A stretch of DNA of 64,000 nt, taken from positions 1 to 64,000 of the forward strand of contig NZ_JAODNW010000022.1 of the NCBI RefSeq assembly GCF_025398255.1. The letters run 5' to 3'. Made by a program: the position numbers and the translations under genes. Numbering within the stretch: position 1 is the stretch's first letter; each line of letters starts with the position of its first letter. Below are positions 38,502-47,079 of this stretch, one piece after another. Below the pieces are notes generated by a model. It was not told the origin of the DNA and did not search any database. It was given only the letters and a program-made list of their open reading frames with translations. This DNA comes from Chelativorans intermedius. Its GTDB lineage: Bacteria; Pseudomonadota; Alphaproteobacteria; Rhizobiales; Rhizobiaceae.

Positions 38502-39110
38502 TCAGGCGATGCTAACCAGCAAATCGCGCAGAACAGCCGCAAGGCCCGGTGCGCCGATGAGAGGGATCACGCGACGCGGCGTCAGTTTTGCAATTGCCCG
38601 ATCATAGACAGCCAAGTTCGCGTGTCCGTTGAGTCGTGAGGGATAGACAATGCCATCGGGAGCGGACTTATGCTCATAGAAAGCCAGTGACCAAGCCCGG
38701 GCAAGTCCATGGCGCGAAGACTTCGCGACGTCGGAAGGCACGCCCATCCTCACGGCATGATCATCCCGCAGATCGACCAGTCGCAGTTCCTCCATCGCTT
38801 CGATCTCGGCGAAACGGCGGGCGGAGATTTCCTTCTCCTCAATGGGGAGATCGCCGATGTGGCCATCGCGCCGATCGCGAAGCAGAGCTTCGAGAAAGCA
38901 AACCTTGAGCGTTTCGCCGAGGTAGAGCACGCCGAAGCGGTTCTCCGCAATTCGACGTCTGGGATCGCTGAAGCGGCTGGGACTCTTTCCGAATCCAAGC
39001 GGGTCGGGATAGGCATCCATGTAGATGCGTCCGAACCGGCTCCCCGCAGGCACGGTATCTATGTCGAGTTCGGCGTTTTTGAAGCCATGAGGCGGCTTTG
39101 TGGCCGGCAT
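38502..39110 (-). CDS. RES-domain toxin
   Basis: 202 residues of the RES family, named for conserved Arg, Glu and Ser: SRFGRIYMDAYPDPLGFG, SRFSDPRRRIAENRFGVLYL, CFLEALLRD. In studied systems RES toxins degrade NAD+ and are blocked by an Xre-type antitoxin. The start codon overlaps the antitoxin stop by one base (TAATG), the standard antitoxin-first order. Confidence 0.85.
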   Translation of the reverse strand: MPATKPPHGFKNAELDIDTVPAGSRFGRIYMDAYPDPLGFGKSPSRFSDPRRRIAENRFGVLYLGETLKVCFLEALLRDRRDGHIGDLPIEEKEISARRFAEIEAMEELRLVDLRDDHAVRMGVPSDVAKSSRHGLARAWSLAFYEHKSAPDGIVYPSRLNGHANLAVYDRAIAKLTPRRVIPLIGAPGLAAVLRDLLVSIA

Positions 39111-39790
39111 TACCGGAAGTCGCCGCGTGCTACACTTTCGGCGGCGGCGATCACGTCGTCCGTTTGCCCACGCCTCAGCGCCTCGAGGCCGGTCTGCCCA
39201 TTGAGGCCGCCCTGCGGTGTGACGAGAAATCGGTAAACCGCCCAGGCGCTGTTTCCCAATGTTTCCTGAAGCGTGGCCAATGCGGCAAACGGCCGGCCAT
39301 CCTCGTCGAGCTGCCAGGCGGGAAACCGGTACCCCCGCTTGGCCCCGTCTAGGCCGAGAACCTGGCCTGTTTGCCGCCTGGAATTGACCGTCACCCGGGA
39401 TACGCCGAGCAATTCTGCGAATGCCTCGGCCGTGAGCATGTCGTCGTCGGCCAGGATCTCAGCTACTCGCTTTTTCCCTCGCTCCCGAGCCTCATTCAGC
39501 GCAGCTCGAAGATCTTCGTCGGGCTCTCCAGTCTGTTCGACTGGAAAGGGGGCCTCGCGGGCGCTTGGCTGATCTTCGACCAGTGTTATCGTTTGCGCGT
39601 CCGCTTGCGGGTCTACGTCGACACGAAAGCTAACACGATGCCCAGCCTTTTTGCTGAGGCGAACAGCCTTGGCATACTGTCTGATCAGCGCCTTCTCGAA
39701 GTCTGCCTGTCGGGGAAGTTTCGTTGAAAACGCAATCCTGGATGAACCGGGTCCGGTTTGCTCAGCGGTCTTAACGGTTGCCATGATCAT
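39110..39790 (-). CDS. Xre/MbcA/ParS-type antitoxin partner of the RES toxin
   Basis: 226 residues. A long charged N-terminus precedes a DNA-binding segment (TAEAFAELLGVSRVTVNSRR). The C-terminus (AWAVYRFLVTPQGGLNGQTG, LEALRRGQTDDVIAAAE) is the toxin-binding fold that caps the RES active site. ATG at 39790 follows GGAG; an ATG two codons later is possible. The upstream region contains repeats that could be its own operator. Confidence 0.8.
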   Translation of the reverse strand: MIMATVKTAEQTGPGSSRIAFSTKLPRQADFEKALIRQYAKAVRLSKKAGHRVSFRVDVDPQADAQTITLVEDQPSAREAPFPVEQTGEPDEDLRAALNEARERGKKRVAEILADDDMLTAEAFAELLGVSRVTVNSRRQTGQVLGLDGAKRGYRFPAWQLDEDGRPFAALATLQETLGNSAWAVYRFLVTPQGGLNGQTGLEALRRGQTDDVIAAAESVARGDFR

Positions 39791-40137
39791 AGAACTCCAT
39801 TTCCCGAAGAAAATGGGGTGAACGTGTCAATTCGTCAAGTTTGATAAATTCGTAAAGCACCCTTTTCGATCTCCCACAGTGGTTCAACGCCAGGCAACGT
39901 CACCCACAGTCAATACGCGCACGCTGGGCTCCTCGCCTTGCGCGAGTTGGGAATCGCCACAATCCAGGGCAAAACTCCAGCTTGGCAGCCGCTTTGGACA
40001 ATGTCGGTGTTCCGTCGAGAAGATTCCGCTACTACCTTCCGACCATGGAAAGTGCACCTCTAGACAGGCGAGTCGCGGTTCAATCGAAGGGCGAAACAGT
40101 GGTTCAGCCTCTGAGCCATTTGCGCGACAAGCCGTAT
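39791..40137 (-). promoter_or_regulatory. intergenic region with possible antitoxin operator
   Basis: Directly upstream of the antitoxin the motif AATTCGT occurs twice (39829-39835 and 39847-39853) with TTGATAAA between, consistent with an autoregulatory site but not proven. The rest, up to the transposon end at 40138, shows no supported gene. Confidence 0.35.
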
Positions 40138-40173
40138 GGCACCGGTACATTATTGGGACACGGATATACGGTA
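40138..40173 (+). repeat. Tn3-family left terminal inverted repeat
   Basis: Starts GGCACCGGTACATTATTGGG; matches the reverse complement of 45195-45230 except for the fourth base (A against C). Confidence 0.9.
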
Positions 40174-40183
40174 CGGCATGGCG

Positions 40184-43129
40184 TCATGCTTGATTGTTGC
40201 GCAGGGGCAGATAACCGTCGGTGTCGAGCGGCAAGGTTTCCGACCAGATGTAATCGCCGGTGATGTTGATGTGGTCCCAGCCCAACGGGGAGAGGCGGGC
40301 CGTGATCGTGTCTTCAATCTTCGTGCCGCGTACCCTCGTTTCCGTCAGTATTCTCCCGAGGTAGCGGCAGTTGAACAGGATTATGGCGGCCGTGACGAGG
40401 TTGAGGGCAGCGGCTCTGCTTGACTGGTTTTCGTGTCCACGATCCCGGAAACGCCCCAGACGATGGAAAGCGACCGCCCTGGAGAGGGAGTTCCGCGCCT
40501 CCCCCTTGTTGAGTTCCGTCGTGACGAGCCTACGCAGGCCGGGATCTTCGAACCAGCGCAAGGTGAACAGCGTGCGCTCGATCCGGCCGATTTCGCGCAA
40601 CGCGGCGGCGAGACTGTTCTGTTGCCGGTACGCCGAGAGCTTCCTCATGATCAATGACGGCGTGACGACCTTGTGCCGCAGCGCATGGATCACTCTCTGG
40701 ATTTCGTCCCAGTGCGCGCGGATCAGCTGCGGGTTCAGCCGATTGCCGAACAATGGCGCGAGAGGGCCGTATTTTGCCTTGGGTTCGAACGCATAGAGCT
40801 TGCGGTCCGACAGGCGCGGAATGCGGGGCTCGAACGACAGGCCGAGCAAATGCATGACGGCGAAGACAATATCCGAGACGCCACCGCCATCGACATGGAA
40901 GGCGGCAATATCGACGCCGCTCTCATGACCCAGGATTCCGTCCAGGGAATGCACAGCCTCGCTTGCAGTGCCGGCGATCACCTTCTGATGGAGCGGGGCA
41001 TACCTGTCAGTGATCGTGGTGTAGATCTTGACGATCGGGTCCCGCCCGTAGTGGGCGTTGACGGCGCCACCTGCCTCGCCCGGTCCGCCGAGATAGAATG
41101 CTTGTCCATCTGCCGATGCGCGCCAGCCTTCGCCGAACCAGGCGGCGATCGGCTCCGCGTGAATGGCGTCCGTCAGGTTGGCAAGAGCCGCGCGGAAGGT
41201 TTCTTCGCGCATGTGCCACATCTGCATACGCAAGAGAGCACGCCGTGATCCCGCGCCGCTGACTTCAGCCATTCGGGAGAGGCCGAGATTCGTCGCTTCC
41301 GCGATCAGGGTCGCCATGAACGCTCGCATGTCGGCTGGCGGCAGGCCCGTCGAGACATGCGTAAAATGCTCCGCAAAGCCCGTCCACAGATTGACCTGGT
41401 CGAGAAGATCGGTGATGCGGACATGGGGCATCATGCGGTTAAGGGCGCCGATGACGGCCGCGCTATCGTCCTGCACACTGTCTTCCTGCTCCTTTGGAAA
41501 GCGCAGGCGCCCGCCAGCGAACAGCGTCGGCTCCCTTGCCGCCAATCCCTCAGCCACGGACAGCAATGCGGTATCCAGTGTCGAAGCCCGCCCGTGCAGG
41601 TATGTGTCCGCGTCGACGTCCGGATGTGCCGGCAACGCGTTGCCGTCCGCCTTGTCATTCGCCAGCAGGTCATCCAGAGACCGGTGGATACGGGAGGTTG
41701 GAACCCATACGCTCCCGCTCGCCAATGCGTTCGCCAAGCCGAAGTATGTCGCAAGCTCGTAGCAGGTCCGGTCAATCGAACCGTTTGTGAAGACATGGCG
41801 CCGCCAGCGTCGCTCGATATGGGCAAGTGGCAGCGTGTCAGGCAGTCGCCGGCGTTTGTCTCCGCCGATTTCCGCGAGAATGGCGGCGGCATCCAGCAAC
41901 GGTTTGGCGGCGCGGCTGCCTTCGAACATAAAAGACGACAAAAAGCGGGAACCGGTCTGCCTGAAGACGTGGTATTCGCGCGGGAGCTCGCCAATGATGT
42001 CCGGACGTCCCGGCCGGAGCGACCGGCGGATTGTAGCCGCATCGTCTTCGATGGTGTCGAGGGTCGCGATTTCGGTCACGGCGGAAGCGACGTCGCCTCC
42101 CTCCCTTGCGGAGATGACGAGTGCTTCCAGTACATCGGCGATGCGCGCCAATCGGGTGCGGCCCTGCTCAGCGGTGAGGGCAACTGTCTCTTCGAGCCGC
42201 TTTCTGGCGCGCAGATTCGCCCGCGCCACCAATGACTGGAACATCGAAAGAGCGCCGTCGGTCAATGTGGCCTCGAGTTCGCGCAGCGTGGCGATCATGA
42301 CGGCGTGGCGCCGGTCCGCGCCCATCTGCAGGAAAGCCTGAGAGGTGTAGAGCAGTCCTTCCTTCGCCATCTGTGCCAGGCGAGAGCCAAAGGCAGGCGG
42401 CTGGCTGCCTATCCCCACAAGAGTGGAGCGGACGATGACGATCTTGTCGAGGATCTCGATCAACGGGCGCGCTCCGACCCGGGAAGGCGGCTCGCGGAGC
42501 CAGGATAGCCTTGTCTGACGGGCATGCGCCTTGGCGACGAGCAGCGTATCCAGTTGGTGACGATGACCTTCGTCGAGCATTGAGCAGACCCTGGTCACCA
42601 TCATGCCGTCGGCCGCATGCATTGCCGAAGCCGCCAGACGCTCGACAACCGTCACACCGGGAATGACGATCTTCTCCTCCCGCATTTTCTCGATCAATCG
42701 TCCGAGAAGGATGCGTCCATCCGTCAGGCCCACAGCTTCTTGCTCGGCCCAATCGCTCAGCATCGAACGAGCCGGTCTCGTGAAGTCGCGATAACCATGA
42801 TGCTGCTTGATCGCAGCCAGTTGCTCGTACCGTGTCGCGCCACGCCGAGCGAAGCGGGCGATCGCTTCCGTGTCGGCGCCGATCTGCTCGGCAATATAAT
42901 CCAGCATGACCGGGGGCAGGAACTCCCCGCGTCGCAAATGCCTGCCGGGATAACGCAGGCAGCACAATTGGAGGGCATGGCTCAGGCGGGTTTCCGGTGT
43001 GCGGCTACTGGCTATAGCGGTGAGATCTTTAGCGTCCAGCGTATAGTGGCGAACAACCTCGTTTTCAGTCTCCGGCAACGCCAGCAGTACGTCGCGCTGC
43101 TTCTTCGTCATGGATATGCGGGCGGGCAT
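40184..43129 (-). CDS. tnpA: Tn3-family transposase TnpA
   Basis: 981 residues, full length for the family. N-terminal DNA-binding part (MTKKQRDVLLALPETENEVV), catalytic region with FHVDGGGVSDIVFAVMHLLG, and the conserved end WDHINITGDYIW. Begins at an ATG after AAGGAGACAAC and ends within 11 bases of the inverted repeat. No frameshift seen, so probably active. Confidence 0.95.
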   Translation of the reverse strand: MPARISMTKKQRDVLLALPETENEVVRHYTLDAKDLTAIASSRTPETRLSHALQLCCLRYPGRHLRRGEFLPPVMLDYIAEQIGADTEAIARFARRGATRYEQLAAIKQHHGYRDFTRPARSMLSDWAEQEAVGLTDGRILLGRLIEKMREEKIVIPGVTVVERLAASAMHAADGMMVTRVCSMLDEGHRHQLDTLLVAKAHARQTRLSWLREPPSRVGARPLIEILDKIVIVRSTLVGIGSQPPAFGSRLAQMAKEGLLYTSQAFLQMGADRRHAVMIATLRELEATLTDGALSMFQSLVARANLRARKRLEETVALTAEQGRTRLARIADVLEALVISAREGGDVASAVTEIATLDTIEDDAATIRRSLRPGRPDIIGELPREYHVFRQTGSRFLSSFMFEGSRAAKPLLDAAAILAEIGGDKRRRLPDTLPLAHIERRWRRHVFTNGSIDRTCYELATYFGLANALASGSVWVPTSRIHRSLDDLLANDKADGNALPAHPDVDADTYLHGRASTLDTALLSVAEGLAAREPTLFAGGRLRFPKEQEDSVQDDSAAVIGALNRMMPHVRITDLLDQVNLWTGFAEHFTHVSTGLPPADMRAFMATLIAEATNLGLSRMAEVSGAGSRRALLRMQMWHMREETFRAALANLTDAIHAEPIAAWFGEGWRASADGQAFYLGGPGEAGGAVNAHYGRDPIVKIYTTITDRYAPLHQKVIAGTASEAVHSLDGILGHESGVDIAAFHVDGGGVSDIVFAVMHLLGLSFEPRIPRLSDRKLYAFEPKAKYGPLAPLFGNRLNPQLIRAHWDEIQRVIHALRHKVVTPSLIMRKLSAYRQQNSLAAALREIGRIERTLFTLRWFEDPGLRRLVTTELNKGEARNSLSRAVAFHRLGRFRDRGHENQSSRAAALNLVTAAIILFNCRYLGRILTETRVRGTKIEDTITARLSPLGWDHINITGDYIWSETLPLDTDGYLPLRNNQA

Positions 43130-43257
43130 GTTGTCTCCTTACAAAAACCCCTTGCCTTTCGATCTCTCATTGAAAGAGGATTGTGAAAGGATTTTCATCC
43201 TGATTCGTCAGCAGGACTGCCGCAGTTCCGCAAACGACCGTTATTGAAAGGGCGCCC
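43130..43257 (+). promoter_or_regulatory. probable res site between tnpA and tnpR
   Basis: A 128-bp gap between divergent tnpA and tnpR, where Tn3 elements keep the resolution site and both promoters. It contains imperfect inverted repeats around CTCTCATTGAAAGAG and GAAAGGATTTTCATCC. Crossover position not determined. Confidence 0.6.
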
Positions 43258-43848
43258 ATGCTGATCGGCTACGCCCGCGTGAGCAAAGGTGACGACCAGT
43301 CGAACAGGGCTCAGGCCAGGGCACTGGCCGAGGCCGGGTGCAAGCGCGTGTTCGAAGAGAAAGCATCGGGCGGACGCTGGGAACGTCCCGAGCTTCACCG
43401 CATGCTCGATCAGTTGCGTGATGGCGACACCGTCGTCGTCTGGAAGCTCGATCGCCTGTCGCGCTCGCTGAAGGATGTTCTCCACCTGATGGACAGGATC
43501 ACCAGTGCCGGCGCGGGGTTTCGTTCATTGACCGAGGCGATCGACACGACGACGGCAGCCGGCCGCATGATGATGCAGATGGTGGGATCCTTTGCAGAGT
43601 TCGAGCGCGCCATGATCCGGGAGCGGACCACGGCCGGACTTGCCCAGGCCCGCGCCGAAGGCAGGATCGGCGGACGCCGCAGAAAGCTTGATCCGAAGAA
43701 ACGGCGCGAAATCGCCGAAAGCGTCCTGTCGGGCCGCAAGAGCGGCGCCGAGATGGCGAGGCTGTATGACGTCAGCGAGCCGACAGTCTCGCGCATCATC
43801 GCCGAATATCGCGAGAAACTGGAGACAGACAGTGCCAGCCAGCCATGA
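43258..43848 (+). CDS. tnpR: serine resolvase TnpR
   Basis: 196 residues. The nucleophile is the Ser of YARVSKGD; other landmarks are KLDRLSRSLKDVL, GSFAEFERAMIRERT and the C-terminal helix-turn-helix GAEMARLYDVSEPTVSRIIA. It resolves cointegrates at res. Ribosome site GAAAGGG precedes the ATG. Confidence 0.95.
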   Translation: MLIGYARVSKGDDQSNRAQARALAEAGCKRVFEEKASGGRWERPELHRMLDQLRDGDTVVVWKLDRLSRSLKDVLHLMDRITSAGAGFRSLTEAIDTTTAAGRMMMQMVGSFAEFERAMIRERTTAGLAQARAEGRIGGRRRKLDPKKRREIAESVLSGRKSGAEMARLYDVSEPTVSRIIAEYREKLETDSASQP

Positions 43849-45187
43849 TCTCAAGGGGTTGATGAAGTTCCTGGCCCGCGAAGAATGGCGTGGGTGTTTT
43901 GAGCAGGTGTTCGATGATCACTTCGGCCCCGTGCTCGAAGCCGGAGACATGGAGTTCGATGATCTTGCCGAAATTCTCAGCGACGACTGGGCCATGACGC
44001 TCTGGGGATGCGTGTTCGAGGATTTCCTGACGCAAGAGTTCGACGTCCAGGGCGGCAATATCGTCGACGAATATCTCAAACGTCGCGGCTGGAAGGAGGG
44101 CACACAGACGAAAGCCTATATGAAGGCGCTTAGGATATCGGTCATGAGCCTCTATGAGGTGAGCGACATCGTGCCCGGCAAATCGCTCATGGCGCGCGAT
44201 CTCATCCGCGGCGGCGAGCCGATCGCCGTGAGCGAGGGGACCGCAACGCTGACCCTGAAGCAGTGGGACAGGATCGCCGCCCGTATCGTGCCGGTCCTGG
44301 GCAAGAACATATTCGCCGGCGGGCTGCTGCCTTACACGCCGCAAGCCATCGATGCGCTGTTCGACGGTCTGCGACAGGTGTTCGGAAAGAAGGGCACAAA
44401 GAAACTCCCTGCCGTTGCGGACCAGGACCTGCAGTCGGTCGCTTCCATGTTCACGCTCTCATGGCTGTTCGATACGCTCGATCGAGCCATGGGGCTGCCA
44501 CCGATGCAGAACTCGGACGGCGACGACCTCATGTTCCACGATGTCAGGTTTCCGCTGGCGAATGGCGTGACGCAGAAGGATATCGCCACGCGGGTGAACG
44601 CCATTTCGGCGATGGCGCAGGAGAACGCAAAGTTCTGGAACTGGCTCGAGGACAAGCCGAAGGGCGGAAAGAAGGTGAAACAGGCCGACGGGCTTTCCTT
44701 CGACGCCACCATGGATAACGGTCAGCGCGTGTTGGGTAATGTGGAGCTGAAGGGGCGGTTTCTACATCTGTCAACCAACTCCGCCGCGCGGGCGCAGAAG
44801 GGAACAGTCCTGATCCGTAAGGAACTCGGCGATCTCGTCCGCACGCCCCTGACAGACATCCGAACCATTGAGCAGATGATGGCCGAGCGGCCGCCACGCG
44901 AACATGGAGAAGCGGCTTCCGAAGTCCCGCCCGAAATTGCCGAGCAGGTTGTCCACCAGTTCATGGACCGGCAATATCGTGAAACGCTTGATCAGCCGGT
45001 CGGCATGCTCGGCAACAAAACGCCACGACAGGCGGCAAAATCAGCCGCCGGCCGACAGAAGGTCGCTGAATGGCTCAAATATCTCGAAAACCAGTCTGCA
45101 AACCAGCCGGATCCCGCCGATCCCATGGCAACCTACAGTTTTGAGTGGATGAGGAAGGAACTCGGCGTCCACGATCTGCGTCGATAA
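43832..45187 (+). CDS. transposon passenger protein with MbcA/ParS/Xre-like C-terminal domain
   Basis: About 451 residues from a GTG at 43832, which follows GGAG and overlaps the end of tnpR, so the two are coupled. A longer frame to 43640 runs antisense-like through tnpR and is rejected. The N-terminal two thirds (MKFLAREEWRGCFEQVFDDH; NAKFWNWLEDKPKGG) match no family I know. The C-terminus ETLDQPVGMLGNKTPRQAAK plus GRQKVAEWLKYLEN resembles the toxin-binding domain of MbcA/ParS/Xre antitoxins. The role could be addiction, regulation or transposition aid. Confidence 0.8.
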   Translation: MPASHDLKGLMKFLAREEWRGCFEQVFDDHFGPVLEAGDMEFDDLAEILSDDWAMTLWGCVFEDFLTQEFDVQGGNIVDEYLKRRGWKEGTQTKAYMKALRISVMSLYEVSDIVPGKSLMARDLIRGGEPIAVSEGTATLTLKQWDRIAARIVPVLGKNIFAGGLLPYTPQAIDALFDGLRQVFGKKGTKKLPAVADQDLQSVASMFTLSWLFDTLDRAMGLPPMQNSDGDDLMFHDVRFPLANGVTQKDIATRVNAISAMAQENAKFWNWLEDKPKGGKKVKQADGLSFDATMDNGQRVLGNVELKGRFLHLSTNSAARAQKGTVLIRKELGDLVRTPLTDIRTIEQMMAERPPREHGEAASEVPPEIAEQVVHQFMDRQYRETLDQPVGMLGNKTPRQAAKSAAGRQKVAEWLKYLENQSANQPDPADPMATYSFEWMRKELGVHDLRR

Positions 45188-45194
45188 AGCCCGC

Positions 45195-45230
45195 TACCGT
45201 ATATCCGTGTCCCAATAATGTACCGGGGCC
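45195..45230 (-). repeat. Tn3-family right terminal inverted repeat
   Basis: Read on the minus strand it starts GGCCCCGGTACATTATTGGG. Its outer bases form codons 23-24 of the interrupted DUF736 gene. Confidence 0.9.
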
Positions 45231-45295
45231 GTTAGAGTTTTGATCGCTCCGGTGAATCCGGTCTTGGTGGTGGTGAAGGTGCCGATGTTTGCCAT
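45231..45295 (-). pseudogene. DUF736 gene, N-terminal fragment cut by the Tn3 element
   Basis: Reads MANIGTFTTTKTGFTGAIKT then LT before entering the right inverted repeat. DUF736 proteins (about 100 residues) are common backbone proteins of alphaproteobacterial plasmids. Ribosome site AAAGGAACACGACA is intact. The C-terminal 75 or so residues are absent from the window. Confidence 0.85.
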
Positions 45296-45412
45296 TGTCG
45301 TGTTCCTTTCAAAGTCCGAGCCGCGCCCATCGCGGTCTCGATGGCTGTCGAAAAGATCGGGAACGACCGGCACGCACCTGGAGGGCCGCAATGAAATGGA
45401 GGACGGCCGGGA

Positions 45413-45469
45413 GGAACTTTCTTGGTTCGCGAGGAATGCGAACGTCAGTTCGCAGGGGAAGAAAGTTCC
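45413..45469 (-). repeat. nested inverted repeat upstream of DUF736
   Basis: Outer arms GGAACTTTCTT (45413-45423) and AAGAAAGTTCC (45459-45469) enclose an inner hairpin GCGAAC-GTCA-GTTCGC (45438-45453). It lies about 120-180 bases upstream of the DUF736 start. It could be an RNA leader structure or an operator. Confidence 0.6.
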
Positions 45470-45884
45470 GGACGGGCGTTGCGCAATGCCGGGCGAGGCG
45501 GAGCCGGTTCCCGGTCAGACATGCCCCATCGAGACCGCGCCGGGCGAGCTCCAAGACATCGAGGCGAAGGAAACACGACCACGGCGTCCTAGCCCGGAGC
45601 CATTGCTATTCCGCGACACCGGTCGGTGGGATCAATCGCGCGCTCGACGCTGGCGACCTTCACGGCAGCCGCCACGCCTGCAAACCGGATCTATTCGCTC
45701 GTTCTCGCGCGCACGACGAGCGGTGCCGTGAGCAGTCGGCCGAAGCACATAACCATCGCTCTGACCGTCCTCCGCTGGTCAGCCGGCTTCGGCAGAGTTA
45801 CGCTTCTGGCATCCGCTGGAAGCCCGATGCCCGATGCCCACGATACCCCGCGACCTGACGGCATTCGAAAAGATCGAAGGCTGG

Positions 45885-46158
45885 CTAGACACCACACATG
45901 CCCTCGCACTCGTTCGGCCACAGGTCGAGTTGCCCATGGTCGGACAGCGTCGACAGATCGGCTTCGTCAAGGGGAACGGCGGACCGATGGAGAAAGACCC
46001 TTGCCGTCATGGATCACGATGATGATCTCGCTGGCGCGGCGATACTTCATCGCCTTTCGGCTGCTCTCCTTGAGATCGAGCGCGAACCCCGCGTCCTCCA
46101 GCACGGCGCTGCAGGGCACCTTTCCTCTCAGCTCTTCCAGGTCTGTTTTTTCCATCAT
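45885..46158 (-). pseudogene. fragment of a toprim/DUF3991-type plasmid gene joined to another coding tail
   Basis: Starts MMEKTDLEELRGKVPCSAVL then EDAGFALDLKESSRKAMKYR and EIIIVIHDGKG, the N-terminus of DUF3991/toprim proteins of rhizobial plasmids (recognised from memory). Near 46005 the sense changes frame to RVFLHRSAVPLDEADLSTLS and DHGQLDLWPNECEGMCGV, ending at 45885, which looks like the C-terminus of a different protein. A deletion has fused the two. Confidence 0.5.
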
Positions 46159-46359
46159 CTCGCCTGCGCCTTCGCGCGCTCCTCTTATCCGATTCCCGCT
46201 CCCGGTCTTTCCGGGACAAGTATCGGCAGGCCGCGAAGAGCAAGCCGGTCAAGGGCGCGGCGGGCAACCCGGCAGATTTGCGGGGACGGACCGGTGTGTC
46301 AGCCGCGGCGAAGCCTCCCTTGCCGGGCGCAGCGCGCAAGCGGCACGCGCACCCGCACG

Positions 46360-46506
46360 TCAACCGCTTCGGCGCTCTTCCTCGGCGACGATCCCGGTTA
46401 CCTTCTCGATATCCATTTCCGCCTGCGGGGAGATGCGGGCGATTTCGGTGGCGACCTTGGCCCAGTGATAGAGTTTCGCCCGATTGCCTCGGACGCGGGC
46501 GCTCAT
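46360..46506 (-). CDS. 48-residue hypothetical protein
   Basis: Reads MSARVRGNRAKLYHWAKVAT, then EIARISPQAEMDIEKVTGIV and AEEERRSG. A helical, well balanced composition unlike the Arg/Pro-rich alternatives in other frames. GGGTGG is close upstream. Possibly a surviving small gene of the plasmid backbone. No family known. Confidence 0.45.
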   Translation of the reverse strand: MSARVRGNRAKLYHWAKVATEIARISPQAEMDIEKVTGIVAEEERRSG

Positions 46507-46670
46507 AGCCACCCGTGCCGTTCATAGCCGATGACATCGATCGGTCACTATCCGTGAATTGACGGTTCAGCAAGTTGGAGCGGGCAAGAAGCTAGGTCGT
46601 GTGGACGGTATTAGGACGATGCTAACCATGATTCAGTCACCGCTGGGTCTCCAACGAGGAGACGGGGCTG

Positions 46671-46785
46671 ATGCTGACACGGCCGAGCGAAAAGGATTGG
46701 GACGTTCTTCTGGCGGTGTTCCGGGCGTGCTTGCCGCGCCGCGGCGACAAGGGGCAGGACGACCGCACGTTTCTGGGTAATCAGT
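46671..46785 (+). pseudogene. N-terminal fragment of an IS5-family transposase
   Basis: MLTRPSEKDWDVLLAVFRAC then LPRRGDKGQDDRTFL matches the start of IS5-type transposases. After about 36 codons the similarity stops and the frame continues in unrelated sequence to 46928. No inverted repeats found. Confidence 0.6.
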
Positions 46786-47079
46786 ATGAGGCGCCGAGGC
46801 GACAATCAGTTGAACAGACTGCCATACGAGGCGGCTGCGGTCATGGTAAACAGGTTGACGGATTCCAGCACCCTGCGACTTTGGGCGTGGAGCTGAAAGA
46901 ACGGTCGGCCTCGAGTGCGCAGCTGTGACCGCCCCATCAGCGAATTTGCAATACTAACGGCACACTACCCAGGACGCCCGATGAGGCGAGAATGCAACGG
47001 GCAGGTTTTCTCGGTTTCCTGTTCGATACGGTTGAATTTGCCATAGTACCGTTGCGAACGAAAAGGCAGCTTACAGAGC
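46786..47079 (+). other. intergenic region without supported genes
   Basis: About 290 bases between the IS5 fragment and the DUF2238-like gene. A 53-codon frame from 46992 overlaps the next gene and has no recognisable features. Confidence 0.4.

Larger units (their letters stand above)
40138..45230 (+). mobile_element. 5.1-kb Tn3-family transposon
   Basis: Bounded by 36-bp inverted repeats differing at one base. It carries tnpA, a divergent tnpR and a downstream passenger gene. The right end lies inside a DUF736 gene after its codon 22. The five bases outside the two ends (CGTAT and GTTAG) do not match, and the rest of DUF736 is not found on the left, so one side has been rearranged since insertion. 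Confidence 0.9.

Noticed and set aside
39884-40150. 88-codon open frame on the minus strand next to the Tn3 left end
   Set aside because: It runs into the inverted repeat, has no ribosome site and no familiar sequence.
43640-43831. 5' extension of the transposon passenger frame
   Set aside because: It overlaps tnpR in another frame and reads as low-complexity Arg/Ala/Ser sequence; the GTG at 43832 has its own ribosome site.
45834-46022. 62-codon plus-strand open frame
   Set aside because: Antisense to the toprim-type fragment, whose minus-strand reading is clearly protein-like.
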